Position numbers and translations under genes: made by a program. Below are positions 25,542 to 35,200 of a DNA stretch of 64,000 nt, in pieces. Positions within the stretch are counted from its first letter, which is position 1, and each line of letters begins with the position of its first letter. The notes beneath the pieces were generated by a model. The model ran no database searches, was not told the origin of the DNA, and saw only the letters and a program-made list of their open reading frames with translations. The stretch covers positions 1,250,471-1,314,470 of the forward strand of contig OX638379.1 in the NCBI GenBank assembly GCA_951813605.1. Reading direction: 5' to 3'. This DNA comes from an uncultured Bryobacterales bacterium (GTDB taxonomy: Bacteria; Acidobacteriota; Terriglobia; Bryobacterales; UBA6623).

Positions 25542-26570
25542 TCAACCCAGCAATCGCCTCAGCCGTTCGTAGACCAAGTCCGGCCCGCACGCCCACATCG
25601 ACGGTCCGGGTTCCGGGAAGCGCTTGTATGTCGTTTCCGCGCCGGGGGCGCGCACGACTTCGATGCCCTGTCCGTAAGGACCGTTCCGCACGGGATCGGT
25701 CGGCCCGAAAATAGCGACGCCATGCTTCCCGAGCGCCGCAGCCAAGTGCATCGGGCCGCTGTCGACACCCACCACAAGCGCTGCAAGGCGAGTGGCGGCG
25801 ATCAGTTGGGGAATCGTTGAAGGATGGGCAATGACAGCGCCTGGCGGTGCGCCGAGGCGGATCTCCTCGATAAAGCTTTCCCCGCCCGGGGCGCAGTCCG
25901 CGACCAAGGGGACACGATCCTCTCGCCAAATCCTCGCCGCCAAGGCGCTGTAGTGCGCCTTGGGCCATTGTTTCAATCCCCAGCCCGCCTGAGGGCTGGC
26001 AAGCACAAACCGTTCAGGCAACTCTTGGAACGAAGTCTCTGGCGGAAGAGGGAATCTAGCCTCTCCCGGTGGCGGACTTCCGGAACCGAACCACGCAAGT
26101 TCCCGGTAGCGGTCGACGACATGGCGTTTCGACGAATTCGCCCGGCGGTCGTACAGCACCTCCGCGGCAGATTCCCTCAGAAGCTTTCGCTCGAAGCCGA
26201 CAACGCTCTTAGGCCGGCTGAGAGCGGCTATGGCGGCCGACTTGAGCAAGCCCTGGAAGTCGATCGCCAGGTCGAATTCAGCAGCACGGATTTCCGTTAC
26301 GAAGCGGCCCGCGGCCTTCCACGTGCCGACGCTGCCCTTCGACTGTCTCCATTGCCGAAGGGGCACTGGAATCGTGCGGTCAAGGTCCGGGTTGCCTCGC
26401 AGCAGGGGGGCCCAGCGTCTGTCGACAGCCCAGGCGATGCTCCCATTCGGGAAGCGAGCCCGCAGGTCCGAAGCGGCAGGAAGGGTTTGGATGACATCGC
26501 CCATCGCTCCCAGTCGCACCATCAAGATGCGTGGTAGGCGCTCAGCGTTCTGCGTGACTTTCGAGGACAT
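25542..26570 (-). CDS. Glycosyltransferase family 9 (ADP-heptose:LPS heptosyltransferase type)
   Basis: The 342-residue GT9 enzyme starts with ILMVRLGAMGDVIQTLPA, the hallmark of WaaC/WaaF proteins, and has the C-terminal nucleotide-sugar site in VVGVDSGPMHLAAALGKHGVAIFGPTDP. It probably adds a heptose or related sugar to lipopolysaccharide core at the inner face of the inner membrane. The chosen ATG at 26570 makes the gene overlap the upstream HldE-like gene by 29 nt, which suggests translational coupling; an ATG at 26522 is an alternative. The partner gene encodes a degenerate form of the enzyme that normally makes ADP-heptose, so the pair fits LPS-core synthesis by context. Confidence 0.9.
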   Translation of the reverse strand: MSSKVTQNAERLPRILMVRLGAMGDVIQTLPAASDLRARFPNGSIAWAVDRRWAPLLRGNPDLDRTIPVPLRQWRQSKGSVGTWKAAGRFVTEIRAAEFDLAIDFQGLLKSAAIAALSRPKSVVGFERKLLRESAAEVLYDRRANSSKRHVVDRYRELAWFGSGSPPPGEARFPLPPETSFQELPERFVLASPQAGWGLKQWPKAHYSALAARIWREDRVPLVADCAPGGESFIEEIRLGAPPGAVIAHPSTIPQLIAATRLAALVVGVDSGPMHLAAALGKHGVAIFGPTDPVRNGPYGQGIEVVRAPGAETTYKRFPEPGPSMWACGPDLVYERLRRLLG

Positions 26571-26913
26571 CGCGGACCACGTCCCGAGATTGAAGGGCAT
26601 CGACATCGAGTTCGGCTTCGGGCTCGAGGGAAGCGATGACGGACTCCGCGCGGGATGCGTCGCAGATGCAGACCAGGTCGACGCACCGCAGCGCAGCGAC
26701 CATCTGGGCCCGGTCGGACGCGTCAAGCGGAACTGGCCGGACGGCGGTGTCTTGGTAGACGAGCACCAGCAGCGTCCCGTGCGCTGGCTTGGCTTCGCCC
26801 AAGAGCCTGCCATGCTCGGCGGTCAGCACGTCGAACCAACCCCTCGCGAGATGGACATTTCCCGAAATCGCGCGCAGGGCTGCTTCAGTCACGATCTTGG
26901 TGCGCGTATCCAA
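26542..26913 (-). CDS. Degenerate HldE/RfaE domain II-like nucleotidyltransferase
   Basis: The 123-residue protein resembles the cytidylyltransferase-fold domain of HldE (RfaE), which makes ADP-glycero-manno-heptose. The order LDTRTKIV, ALRAISGN, GWFDVLTAEHGRLLGEAK, LLVLVYQDTAVRPVPL, DRAQMVAALRCVDLV follows the family closely. The nucleotide-binding HxGH motif (FDILHAGH in the family) reads FDVLTAEH here, so its first His is Thr31 and its Gly is Glu33. The usual ISTTxII end motif is also missing. It may be inactive or have another role. I used the TTG at 26913, with AGGAA about eight bases upstream. It overlaps the heptosyltransferase gene by 29 nt. The residue changes may reflect decay or a changed substrate. 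Confidence 0.65.
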   Translation of the reverse strand: MDTRTKIVTEAALRAISGNVHLARGWFDVLTAEHGRLLGEAKPAHGTLLVLVYQDTAVRPVPLDASDRAQMVAALRCVDLVCICDASRAESVIASLEPEAELDVDALQSRDVVRDVLESHAER

Positions 26914-27065
26914 GGCTAGATTCCTACCATAGCGCCGTCGAGGGAGGGGGCCGCCTAAGGGTCGCCGCAAGCGAAAACCGGCTTTCCCGGCACAAACTTG
27001 GAACCATTTCCCGCGCGAGTGCTCGGATCAGCGGAGGCTTGAGGGATACTTGAAAAGACTCTGCG

Positions 27066-27926
27066 ATGGAAGCTACGGGCGAGCGGCTCATGCCGGGAGC
27101 GAGCGATCCCGACCAGCTCAACGAGCATCTCGCCCGCTACCGGTTCGGGGAACCACTGGCGGCTGGAAAGCGAGTCTTGGACGCGGGCTGCGGCGCAGGC
27201 TACGGAGCCGCCTTGCTCGCAGAAGTCGCCGCGACCGTCTACGCGCTTGACCGTGCCGGGGAAGCGGTGCGCCATGGACGCGACGCCCACCCAGGGGTTC
27301 TGTTTGTCAGTGGCGATTGCGAGGCTCTGCCGTTCTCGGACGCCGCACTTGACCTAGTGGTTGCCTTCGAGGTGATCGAACACCTTGCGGGCTGGGCGAC
27401 ATTCGTTCGGGAATCGGCACGAGTTCTCGCGCCCTCCGGGGTATTCCTAGTCTCGACTCCGAATCGCCCGTACTACCGAGCCTCGCGCAAGCGGCCAAAC
27501 CCATATCATTTCCATGAATTCGACTACGCGGGATTCCGGGCCGCGTTGGAAGGCACGTTCGCACACTGTGCCGTCTACCTGGAGAATCACGCCCCAGCTA
27601 TCGCCGTCACATCGAAACGCACGCGGCCGTCTCGAGCCCATTTTGAAGCCTCGCGGAGCAAACCCGAGGAAGCGCATTTCTTCGTCGGCGTCTGCTCGAT
27701 GGCGCCGACGGAATTGCCGCCGGACCTAGCCTATGTGGCGAAAAGCGGCAATGTCCTCGGAGACCGCGAGTCCCACATCACCAAGCTGAATGCATGGGTC
27801 GAGGCTCTCGAGAAACGCCACGCCGACGTCGAGGGAAGGATGAGTCGAGAGCTGTCCCGGCCCCCGTACCGCATCCTCAGGTGGCTCAGACTGGCTCCTC
27901 GATTGCCCGACCGCTGGGCGGACTAG
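27066..27926 (+). CDS. Class I SAM methyltransferase (polysaccharide-type)
   Basis: The 286-residue protein opens with the family-typical ATGERLMPG...LARYRFGEPL and has the SAM-binding motif KRVLDAGCGAGYGAA, the acidic loop ALDRAGEAV and the post-I motif DLVVAFEVIEHL. After the methyltransferase fold (about residues 30-170) comes a C-terminal tail with a helical, possibly coiled segment (ITKLNAWVEALEKRHADVEG). Proteins of this layout are often found in O-antigen or LPS gene clusters, where they cap or modify a sugar chain. The heptosyltransferase next door supports that. It is divergent from the HldE-like gene and convergent with the following methyltransferase. Confidence 0.88.
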   Translation: MEATGERLMPGASDPDQLNEHLARYRFGEPLAAGKRVLDAGCGAGYGAALLAEVAATVYALDRAGEAVRHGRDAHPGVLFVSGDCEALPFSDAALDLVVAFEVIEHLAGWATFVRESARVLAPSGVFLVSTPNRPYYRASRKRPNPYHFHEFDYAGFRAALEGTFAHCAVYLENHAPAIAVTSKRTRPSRAHFEASRSKPEEAHFFVGVCSMAPTELPPDLAYVAKSGNVLGDRESHITKLNAWVEALEKRHADVEGRMSRELSRPPYRILRWLRLAPRLPDRWAD

Positions 27927-27945
27927 CGCGGTGATCTGGGATCGC

Positions 27946-28644
27946 TCACTTCTTTCGAAACCACAGCCAGTAGTACTGGGTTCCGCTGCCCATGCTGTGC
28001 TCGACCTCGAATCCATGACGTGCCGCCATTTCGGCGGCATCGCGCTCGGAGACGCTTGCACCCAGCCACGTGTCGCAACGTCGTCTGGATAGTTCGGCGC
28101 TTTCGTAGCCCTGAACTTGGAATTTGAAGAGCGCGCCCGGCACCAGTCGACGTCCGACTTCGGCGACATAGTTGTCAATAATGTCCCTACTTGGGACGTG
28201 CTGGAAGACGATGAACGAAAAAGCGAAGTCAAACTCCAAGTTCTTGAGGGCTCGCAGATCGCAACCGGAATTGCGGTGAACATGCGCGTTGGACGTTGTC
28301 TGGAGGTAACGGCGGGCACGCTGCACCATCTCCTTGCTGACATCGACGCCATGCACCTCTCCGAATACAGAAGCCAGGGCGCGGGTCATACGGCCGACGC
28401 CGCACCCGATTTCCAGCGCGCGCATCGATCGCGGGTCCCGGACGCCGCAGATCCTTTCCAGGTCGCTGAGAATCTGGTCCTGAACGTTCTGCTCGCCCGT
28501 TGAGAAGAACTCCGATTCGTCCCAGGCCTCTTGCTGCGTGTTGACGTAGTGGAGAGCGTTTTCACGGGAACGGCGGTCCCAGTCCCTGCGCATTTGTTGC
28601 GCCAATACAGCCATCTTGATCCTTCGGATCAGATTAATTGACAT
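27946..28644 (-). CDS. Class I SAM methyltransferase
   Basis: The 232-residue protein carries the SAM-binding motif MRALEIGCGVGRMTRALA, the acidic residue in VHGVDVSKEMV, and the FSFIVFQHVPS segment after the fold's fourth strand. The N-terminal lead (RRDWDRRSRENALHYVNTQQ) is typical of a group of small-molecule or sugar methyltransferases in cell-envelope clusters. Target unknown. I chose the ATG at 28644; other in-frame ATGs at 28614 and 28593 are closer to the conserved WDRRSRENA. The gene is AT-richer than its neighbours, especially upstream. It converges with the other methyltransferase gene, with 19 nt between stops. Confidence 0.85.
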   Translation of the reverse strand: MSINLIRRIKMAVLAQQMRRDWDRRSRENALHYVNTQQEAWDESEFFSTGEQNVQDQILSDLERICGVRDPRSMRALEIGCGVGRMTRALASVFGEVHGVDVSKEMVQRARRYLQTTSNAHVHRNSGCDLRALKNLEFDFAFSFIVFQHVPSRDIIDNYVAEVGRRLVPGALFKFQVQGYESAELSRRRCDTWLGASVSERDAAEMAARHGFEVEHSMGSGTQYYWLWFRKK

Positions 28645-29271
28645 CACACGTATCCAATTGCAAAAGTGAAAGAATCCACGATCCAAAGCACTTGAATCCT
28701 GATGAGGATTGTGTGCTCTGAATCGATCATAACTCAAGGAATCGCACCTTGGTCTTGTTGCGGAAGCATGCAAGGATTGCGGTAGCCTTGGATCATTCTT
28801 GATCTATACGGACTCTTTCTTCAAGGATAATTGAAGTCCTTTCTGTGTCAATCCGGTTGTTAGATTGGGGAAATGAGCTCGTGCGATGCAGATCATTTGC
28901 ACGTTTTCCGCCTGTCGTCTCCGCAGGCGATGCCGGCACTTTCCTGATCAATGAAGCTTGCCTCTCCATCTGAATGGGCTCGGCGGGTACACCTGCGAGC
29001 GCAAGGATGCCCAGGAAGTCGCACGACCTCAGATCTCCCACAATCGCGGTGCGTTGCTGCGCGGCTTTGATCGAACGGGCGGCTGAGGCCGAAGCGTGCG
29101 GGGCCAAGGGGTGCCCCGCCAACTGCTCTCGACCAACCATTGAAACGACGGCGCCCAAGACAATTTCAACGAATGAAGCGTGGTGCAAGTCCCGTCTTTA
29201 GCGCGAGATGCTAACGATTTGCAAAGATGCCTGAGTCCAAGAACTGAGCGGTCTAACGCCAATAGCTCCTT
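28645..29271. other. Intergenic region between methyltransferase and DUF1501 gene
   Basis: About 630 bases. A minus-strand frame at 28793-29188 is open for 131 codons but shows no family, no good start and low-complexity Ala/Ser segments. I do not count it as a gene. The right part is AT-richer than the surroundings. No tRNA or hairpin was seen. Confidence 0.45.
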
Positions 29272-30645
29272 CTAGGCGAAGAGTTCCCGAATGACTCGAT
29301 TCGCGAGCATTCGCGTCGGCGAGAATATCTCGATGTAGTGGTACACACGCCCCGAGGGTGTTTCCTCGATGCTTTTGGTCCAGTCGATCCCCATCGCGGC
29401 GTAAACGGTCGTGACCAAGTCCTCGGGATAAACCGCTCGGTTCCCGCTCCAGCCGAAGTCGGTAATCTCGGACCCGGACTCGTTCGTGGTGCCTAATATC
29501 TGGCCCGGCACGACACCGCCGCCGGCGAACAGACCGGTGAAGGCGTACTGGTAGTGGTCGCGGCCAGCGATGTTGGTGAGCTCTCCAGGCGTTCGGCCGA
29601 ACTCGCCGACACAGACCACCAAGGTTTCGTCAAGGACCGAGGTGCCGTCCTCGCGCTTCGCGGCACCCAGATCGTCCAGAAGCTGGCTCAGGGCCGTGTC
29701 CAGCTCATACGAGCGCTTGTAGAAGTTCTCCCTCTTGTAGATCGAGCCGTGGTGGTCCCAGTCTTCGTGCGTGAGGAAAATGAAGTGCGTGCCGGCATCG
29801 GCCACTACTAGATTCCGTGCCAGTACGAATGAGTCCCCAACCGGATTGCCCCCGTACCGTGCCTTCTCGTCCTCCCGGATGGTGAAGATGTCAGCGCTCC
29901 GGGGATCCGACATGATCTCGACGGCGCCTTCGTAGTGGTTGTGAAAGTCGCGATACGCTTTCTTCTCCGGCTTGGGGTCCATGCGTGAATGCCCGTCAAA
30001 ACTCTTCAGGAGTTCCCAGCGACGCTGGAAGCTTGGCAGGTCTTCCTTGCGGGGGGCGAGCGAAGAGATGTCTGAAGAGGTGTTGACGTGAAACGGTGTG
30101 TAAGTGGCCGGAAGAAACCCCGAGCCGACGAGGCCCACCTGCGGAAACGTGTTGAAGCCGACGAAGGGCGGCAGGGAATCGCTGTCCTTACGGCGCGAAG
30201 CGTATTCGTAGGCCACCACCGAGCCGACCGCGGGCAGCTCCGGCGAGAGCGCCGGGTTGTGCTGGTGTCCGGTCTGCATGTAGTACTGGCCGCGCCCGTG
30301 CTGGCTTTCCCATGTCGACATCGAGCGCAACAAAGAAAACTTGTCTCTTCGCTTGGCCAGTTCCGGGTACAGGCCCATCGGCCACTTGCCGATTCCCGGA
30401 AGGGTTTGCACACCGAAGTCCGGAGGCGTCCAGGGACCTTCCTTGAAATCCCAGGAATCCACGTGCGACTGGCCGCCCTCCAGCATCACGAAGATGCAGA
30501 ACCGAGCCTTTCCAATCGGGGAGGCCCCTTCGCCCGCTTTCGCGCGCGGCTGGACGAGGGGCAGGAAGTGGTAGCCCGTCATCGCGACCGACCCTATGCG
30601 CAGGACCTCGCGACGTGTCAGGAAATGGTCTTCGAACTTAGCCAT
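29272..30645 (-). CDS. DUF1501 protein, Tat-type signal
   Basis: The 457-residue protein begins MAKFEDHFLTRREVLRIGSVAM, a twin-arginine-like signal (RREVLRIG). It then has the DUF1501 fold, a sulfatase/alkaline-phosphatase relative. Motifs include FVMLEGGQSHVDSWD near the start, HGRGQYYMQTGH, and the C-terminal CVGEFGRTPGELTNIAGRDHY. It likely works in the periplasm with the PSD1-type protein encoded 20 nt upstream. DUF1501/PSD1 pairs are abundant in Planctomycetes and Acidobacteria and are suspected to take part in breakdown of complex polymers, but the biochemistry is not settled. I used the ATG at 30645 because the Tat motif follows directly. Confidence 0.88.
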   Translation of the reverse strand: MAKFEDHFLTRREVLRIGSVAMTGYHFLPLVQPRAKAGEGASPIGKARFCIFVMLEGGQSHVDSWDFKEGPWTPPDFGVQTLPGIGKWPMGLYPELAKRRDKFSLLRSMSTWESQHGRGQYYMQTGHQHNPALSPELPAVGSVVAYEYASRRKDSDSLPPFVGFNTFPQVGLVGSGFLPATYTPFHVNTSSDISSLAPRKEDLPSFQRRWELLKSFDGHSRMDPKPEKKAYRDFHNHYEGAVEIMSDPRSADIFTIREDEKARYGGNPVGDSFVLARNLVVADAGTHFIFLTHEDWDHHGSIYKRENFYKRSYELDTALSQLLDDLGAAKREDGTSVLDETLVVCVGEFGRTPGELTNIAGRDHYQYAFTGLFAGGGVVPGQILGTTNESGSEITDFGWSGNRAVYPEDLVTTVYAAMGIDWTKSIEETPSGRVYHYIEIFSPTRMLANRVIRELFA

Positions 30646-30665
30646 GTCGGTTCTTCCGCGAGTCT

Positions 30666-32504
30666 CTATCGGTTGAACAAGAACTCCAGCTTGTTCATCA
30701 GGATCCACTGCAGGTCCTCGGAGCCTGCATGGCGACCGCGTTCAGCGAGCAATGCCAGTGACATCTCCCGTTCTTCCACGCTCGGCCTCCGGGTGAGAAA
30801 CTGCCAGTACAGGGAATCCACAATGCGCTCGTGGTCGACGCCCTTGGCGAGCAGCGCAGCCAGATAGCTCCCGCTTGACGGCCTGGCCTTTTCCTTGACT
30901 AGGCTGGAGTTCATCATCAGGGCCGCCTGAATGATGGAACCTTCCTTGGTGGGCTCGTTGAACTCACGATTCGCTTGACCGAAGGATTCGGCGAAGAACT
31001 GCAGGTCTTGCTTGAGCTGCGAGCCGAGCGTCGCGCTCCGGCGCAAATCGGCTGGCCCGCGCGTCTGGACCATGTACTGAACTTTCTTGTCCGTCAGGGG
31101 AATCTGAATTGGAATGTGCAGGTCGGTCGCTTTGACGATTGCGTCGTAGACCTGTTCGGCCGGCAGCCTTCTCATGAATTTCCTGGCGAAGTACGACGCG
31201 TAGTCCGGTTTCCATTCCGCGGGAAAATTCGGCGATAGCTGGTAAGCCGACGAATTGACGATCCGCTTGTGCAGGTGTTGCAAGTCGTAACCGCTGTCAA
31301 TGAAGTCTTTCGCAAGCTCCTCGAGGAGTTCCGGATGCGTGGGCTGCAAATCCCATCCGTCGGGAAGCTTGTCTGAATCCATGCGAGAGAAGTCGAAGCC
31401 GTCGACCGGCTCGACGATGCCAGCGCCCATGAACTCCGCCCAAAGCCTATTTGCCACTGCGCGGGCGAATTGGGGATGCCCCGTCAGGATGCGAGCTAGT
31501 TCCTGGCGCAGAGGCTTACCCGGTGCGGGTGTTTCGCCACCGAGGATGAATTTCGGCGGCACCTTTCCCTCGCGCTGCCGGGTGACCCGCACCGTGCTGG
31601 GGGCCGATCTCGAGTAGCCGACGCGCGTTGGATCCTTGTCGTCAATCAGGTACTCGTCCTGGGTGTTTCGCAGTTCGACGCGGCGCATAACGCGCGTGTT
31701 TCCAAAGAATGCTGCCTGAGCCCAGAATTCCTCGCGCTTCCGGTCTGTCAGCCAGGAGTTCACCTGCTCCAGGTGGTTGGCGCCGTCGTGACAGGAGATG
31801 CACTGCAGGTTGACGCCCATGAAGTGCTGGAAGATCATCACCGTCATTTCGTCGGCGGTGTCCTCGTGCATGATCTCCGTGCAGTTGTCGGCGAAAACGG
31901 CCCAGCGGACCAGGTAGCTGGCGGGGCCGACGTACCAATTGCTGCGAGCCTCTGACGTCAGCAGTTCGCGGACGAACTCGTCGTAGGGCTGATTGAGCAG
32001 CAGGGCGTCCGCTACGTAATCGTGAAAAAGGTTCCGGCCCGCCCATCCGACCCTGTTCTGGCTCGTGCGCCATTGGTCGAGATGCCAGTAGGTCCAGCGG
32101 TCGCGCCAATCGACGCTTCCGACAAGACGGTCGATCAGCCTGGAACGCTTTTCAGGGTCCTGGTCGGCAACGAACGCCCGCGCCTCGCTGCCCTTTGGTA
32201 TGCGCCCTGTGAGGTCGATATGAACTCGACGGTAGAAAGTCGCGTCATCGGCCAAAGGGGCGTGCGCGAGGCCGTCTCGCTCGATTCTCCCGAAAATGTG
32301 CTCGTCGATGAAGTTCTTGCGTTCAATGGCCTGCGCCGAAGCGGCCCGACCCGGCATCATGACCTCCGTTTGCCGCGCTAGTTCAGCCCTGCGATCCTGC
32401 CCTGACGCGGGAGGGTGGTCTTGCGGCAATGGCTTGCGTGGCGTCTGGGCCGACCCCGGGGCGACCATCAAGATCGCGCACGCAAGAAGAAGCCACACAT
32501 TCAT
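30666..32504 (-). CDS. DUF1549/DUF1553 (PSD1-type) protein with a CxxCH motif
   Basis: The 612-residue exported protein has a signal peptide (residues 1-19, ending GSAQ), a DUF1549-type domain (about 60-265) and a DUF1553-type domain (about 330-590). A haem-c motif, Cys235-Cys238-His239 in LQCISCHDGANH, lies within the first domain. Unlike the longer paralogue at 57-60 kb, it has no N-terminal cytochrome c domain and no LamG part. It precedes the DUF1501 gene by 20 nt, an arrangement repeated at 55-60 kb. A TAGGGT hexamer lies seven bases before the ATG, consistent with a leaderless start. Function is unknown; an oxidative or hydrolytic role on extracellular polymers has been proposed for the family. 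Confidence 0.87.
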   Translation of the reverse strand: MNVWLLLACAILMVAPGSAQTPRKPLPQDHPPASGQDRRAELARQTEVMMPGRAASAQAIERKNFIDEHIFGRIERDGLAHAPLADDATFYRRVHIDLTGRIPKGSEARAFVADQDPEKRSRLIDRLVGSVDWRDRWTYWHLDQWRTSQNRVGWAGRNLFHDYVADALLLNQPYDEFVRELLTSEARSNWYVGPASYLVRWAVFADNCTEIMHEDTADEMTVMIFQHFMGVNLQCISCHDGANHLEQVNSWLTDRKREEFWAQAAFFGNTRVMRRVELRNTQDEYLIDDKDPTRVGYSRSAPSTVRVTRQREGKVPPKFILGGETPAPGKPLRQELARILTGHPQFARAVANRLWAEFMGAGIVEPVDGFDFSRMDSDKLPDGWDLQPTHPELLEELAKDFIDSGYDLQHLHKRIVNSSAYQLSPNFPAEWKPDYASYFARKFMRRLPAEQVYDAIVKATDLHIPIQIPLTDKKVQYMVQTRGPADLRRSATLGSQLKQDLQFFAESFGQANREFNEPTKEGSIIQAALMMNSSLVKEKARPSSGSYLAALLAKGVDHERIVDSLYWQFLTRRPSVEEREMSLALLAERGRHAGSEDLQWILMNKLEFLFNR

Positions 32505-33480
32505 CTTGTCAACCCTAGCCTAGCGTAGATCGAGAACCGTCCGATGAGCCAGTCCAGCCCGGCTCGGAGGAACAATTCAATTCACTGCAATTGATGGACT
32601 TGGCCAAGAGCTTACGGCTTTGACTGCGATCTAATGCATTTCGCTGCGAATTAACAATCAAGCGAGTGCATGGCATGGCAAGACTCTATTGCAGAGAAAA
32701 TGGCATGGATGCTGACTTGGCTGTCCGGGAATAGCGCCAGATAGCCATGGTTTCTCAATCTAGACCACATCACATGGCTTGGCGGTCTTTGATCGCGTTT
32801 TGATAGAGCTCCGCAAGCTAGAGAGATCGCTCGTGACCGATTTCGATATCTGTGCGTCGGCTCTTGCCAATTGGCCTGTTGTTGCGACGCATAATTCAGA
32901 CGATCTCCTATGATTTCGGCTCGGTTTGACACCACTGGAGGGGCTATTCAAATCCGATCTCAATTCGTACGGTTCCGGCTTACTTGTTTTTGAACTTCCG
33001 TTAGTTACGCCCAAGCGCTAGCAAGTCGCGAAGTCAATTAGGAGTACCCTCCGATGCCGCACACTCCGACTGTCCTCCATCGGGAGCACTCCTTCCAGCG
33101 CAACAACGGCATCTTCCAGACCTCTCCACCGCGGCCGTCGATGGCCACAGACAGTCTCGGATCCGACCCGCAGGTTTTCTGTGCCGTCCAGTTTGGCCTA
33201 TAGACCGCACGCTGCGGGCTACGCCCTCTTGGCACAGTCCGGCCCACGCTGCGTTGGACTCGGCCCCATGCTTGCTGGGCCTCCCAGGATCCGCGACGCT
33301 GGCTTCTGGCGCCGGAGCCACAGAACCTCCGATGAAGCGGCAGGAGGCAGCGCGATTGCTAGGATTGCTCGTTCAGCATGTGCAGAACCAGCTCGTGGCG
33401 TCGATAACTGCCGGAGCCATTGGCAAAAGCGGCTCCGATTCCGTCGGTCCCGAAGCAGCTGGCGCCTGAAGAAGTGCCGG
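32505..33480. other. Long intergenic region between PSD1 and dnaB
   Basis: About 980 bases, noticeably AT-richer than the flanks in its first 550 bases. I see no gene: frames on both strands are short and show no family. A small minus-strand frame at 33038-33247 (RLSVAIDGRGGEVWKMP) could be a decayed gene piece but I cannot name it. No tRNA-like fold or inverted-repeat IS ends were found. Confidence 0.5.
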
Positions 33481-34953
33481 TTAAAAGGGCGGCTCGCCTT
33501 CTGCTCCGCCGTATCCTTCCCTTTGCTGCGGCTCGTATGCCTCCTGGTTTTGCTGCGCCGCCTGCTCGTCTTCCTCCATTTGCTCGGCAGGTGACAGGAA
33601 TTTGGCGAAGCGCTTTTGGAAGGCCAATTTCACGAGGCCTGTCGGACCGTTGCGCTGCTTGCCGATGAGAAGTTCCGCGACTCCCTCCAAAGTCTTGTCG
33701 GTCGGCTTGTACACCTGTTCGCGGAAGATAAACAACACGACGTCCGCGTCCTGTTCGATCGAACCGGAATCGCGCAGGTCGCTAAGCTTCGGGCGCGGAT
33801 TGTCCCTCCTAATATGCTCCGTCGCACGGCTTAACTGCGAGAGGGCCATTACCGGAACGTCCAAGTCCTTGGCAAGCAGCTTCAGTCCGCGCGAGAACGC
33901 AGAGATCTCTTGAACACGGTTCTGCACTCTTCCCTTGGAACCCAGCAGTTGAAGGTAGTCCACGATTACTAGGTCCAGCCCGTGTTCCGATTGAAGGCGC
34001 CGGCACTTCGCGGCGAGTTCGATGATATTGAGGTTGGCCGTGTCGTCTATGAAGAGCTTGCTCTCGACAAGGACGCTTAGGGTCTTGCGAAGCTTGGCCT
34101 TCTCTTCGCGGTTGAGGTAGCCGCCGCGGAAGCGGCGCTGATCCACGCCGGCGTCCGCACAAAGCACCCGCGTCAGTAGCGCTTCCCTCGACATTTCCAG
34201 AGAGAAGACTGCGACAGTCTTCGCGGGCTCGTCTCCGCGCTTTGACGCGACGAATGACGCGATATTGAGGGCCATGGCCGTCTTGCCCATCGCAGGCCTA
34301 GCGGCGAGGACGATGAGTTGGCCGCCACGCATGCCATTGGTCAGTTCGTCGAGTCTGTGGAAGGGCGTAGGCAGCCCTTTGGGCCGCCTGTTCGGATCCA
34401 GGAACTCCTCTTCGCCACCTTCCATGCCTTGGATCGTCTCTTGAGGGCTTTCCAAGCCCGAGCGCAGCAGATCGTCGCCGACCTTCATGATTGCCGTCTC
34501 GGAATCGGCAAGGATATCGTCGACCTCCCGCGCTTCCTGAATGCAGTTGGAGATGATCTGCTGCGAAACGTGAATTAGCTTCCTCAGAACCGATTTGTTC
34601 TTGACGATTCGGACATAGCTTTCGATGCTCTCGAACCGCGGCATCCCGTCGGTGAGCGACGTTAGGTAGGCGACACCGCCAACGCTCTCCAGTTGCTTGA
34701 ACTTCTGTAGCTCATTACTGAGCGTCAGGTACTCGATTAGCTCCCCGCGACTGTTCAGTTCGCGCATGCACGAAAAGATGCGTCGGTGTTTCTCGATGGC
34801 GAAATCGTCTTCGTCGAGTAGGTTCGCTACTTGAGCGAACTTCGTATTTTCTAGGACTACACTGCCTAGGACGAACATCTCCGCTTCGATGTTCGTCGGC
34901 ATCCCCTGCTGCTCGGCGAGTTGCCGGACACTTTGTTCCTGGACAGCGGGCAT
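33481..34953 (-). CDS. dnaB: Replicative DNA helicase DnaB
   Basis: The 490-residue product is the hexameric helicase of the replication fork. The N-terminal helical domain (about residues 15-120) starts PTNIEAEMFVLGSVVLE. The RecA-like domain has Walker A at 218-226 (ARPAMGKTA), SLEMSREAL, the Walker B/H3 region LVIVDYLQLL, LSQLSRATEHIRRDNPRPKLSDLRDSGSIEQDAD and the arginine-finger region near KQRNGPTG. The C-terminal tail is rich in Glu, Gln and Gly, as is common. It is a housekeeping gene, alone in its transcription unit, and divergent from the sulfatase at 35.2 kb. There is no sign of an origin next to it. Confidence 0.97.
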   Translation of the reverse strand: MPAVQEQSVRQLAEQQGMPTNIEAEMFVLGSVVLENTKFAQVANLLDEDDFAIEKHRRIFSCMRELNSRGELIEYLTLSNELQKFKQLESVGGVAYLTSLTDGMPRFESIESYVRIVKNKSVLRKLIHVSQQIISNCIQEAREVDDILADSETAIMKVGDDLLRSGLESPQETIQGMEGGEEEFLDPNRRPKGLPTPFHRLDELTNGMRGGQLIVLAARPAMGKTAMALNIASFVASKRGDEPAKTVAVFSLEMSREALLTRVLCADAGVDQRRFRGGYLNREEKAKLRKTLSVLVESKLFIDDTANLNIIELAAKCRRLQSEHGLDLVIVDYLQLLGSKGRVQNRVQEISAFSRGLKLLAKDLDVPVMALSQLSRATEHIRRDNPRPKLSDLRDSGSIEQDADVVLFIFREQVYKPTDKTLEGVAELLIGKQRNGPTGLVKLAFQKRFAKFLSPAEQMEEDEQAAQQNQEAYEPQQREGYGGAEGEPPF

Positions 34954-35187
34954 GTCTCTTGTTCAGCGTCTCAGATGGCTAGGCTGGAGGCCTCGAAGCT
35001 ACGGGCTCGGGTGCAGTTCCAATCGTGCCGCAGACCGAACCAGGCATGAACCCAGCCCGGACGCTCGCTCGCCCGACGAGACCGTGCGGCCCTCTGCCCA
35101 AGAGGCCCTAAGCTTATCAAGCCCGTCCCATGATACTCCTGTCACACACCAAGGTTATTGATTCGTCGGTATCCCCGGCAGCGCTGC

Positions 35188-35193
35188 TACCAT
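35188..35193 (+). promoter_or_regulatory. Candidate -10 box of a leaderless sulfatase transcript
   Basis: TACCAT ends seven bases before the ATG at 35201. No Shine-Dalgarno sequence is present in that short interval. Confidence 0.4.
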
Positions 35194-35200
35194 TCCACGC

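Noticed and set aside
28793..29188. 131-codon minus-strand frame before the DUF1501 gene
   Set aside because: No recognisable family, no ribosome binding site, Ala/Ser-rich; not enough for a gene call.
33481..34953. Replication origin near dnaB
   Set aside because: dnaB alone does not mark an origin; no DnaA gene and no DnaA-box cluster was seen.
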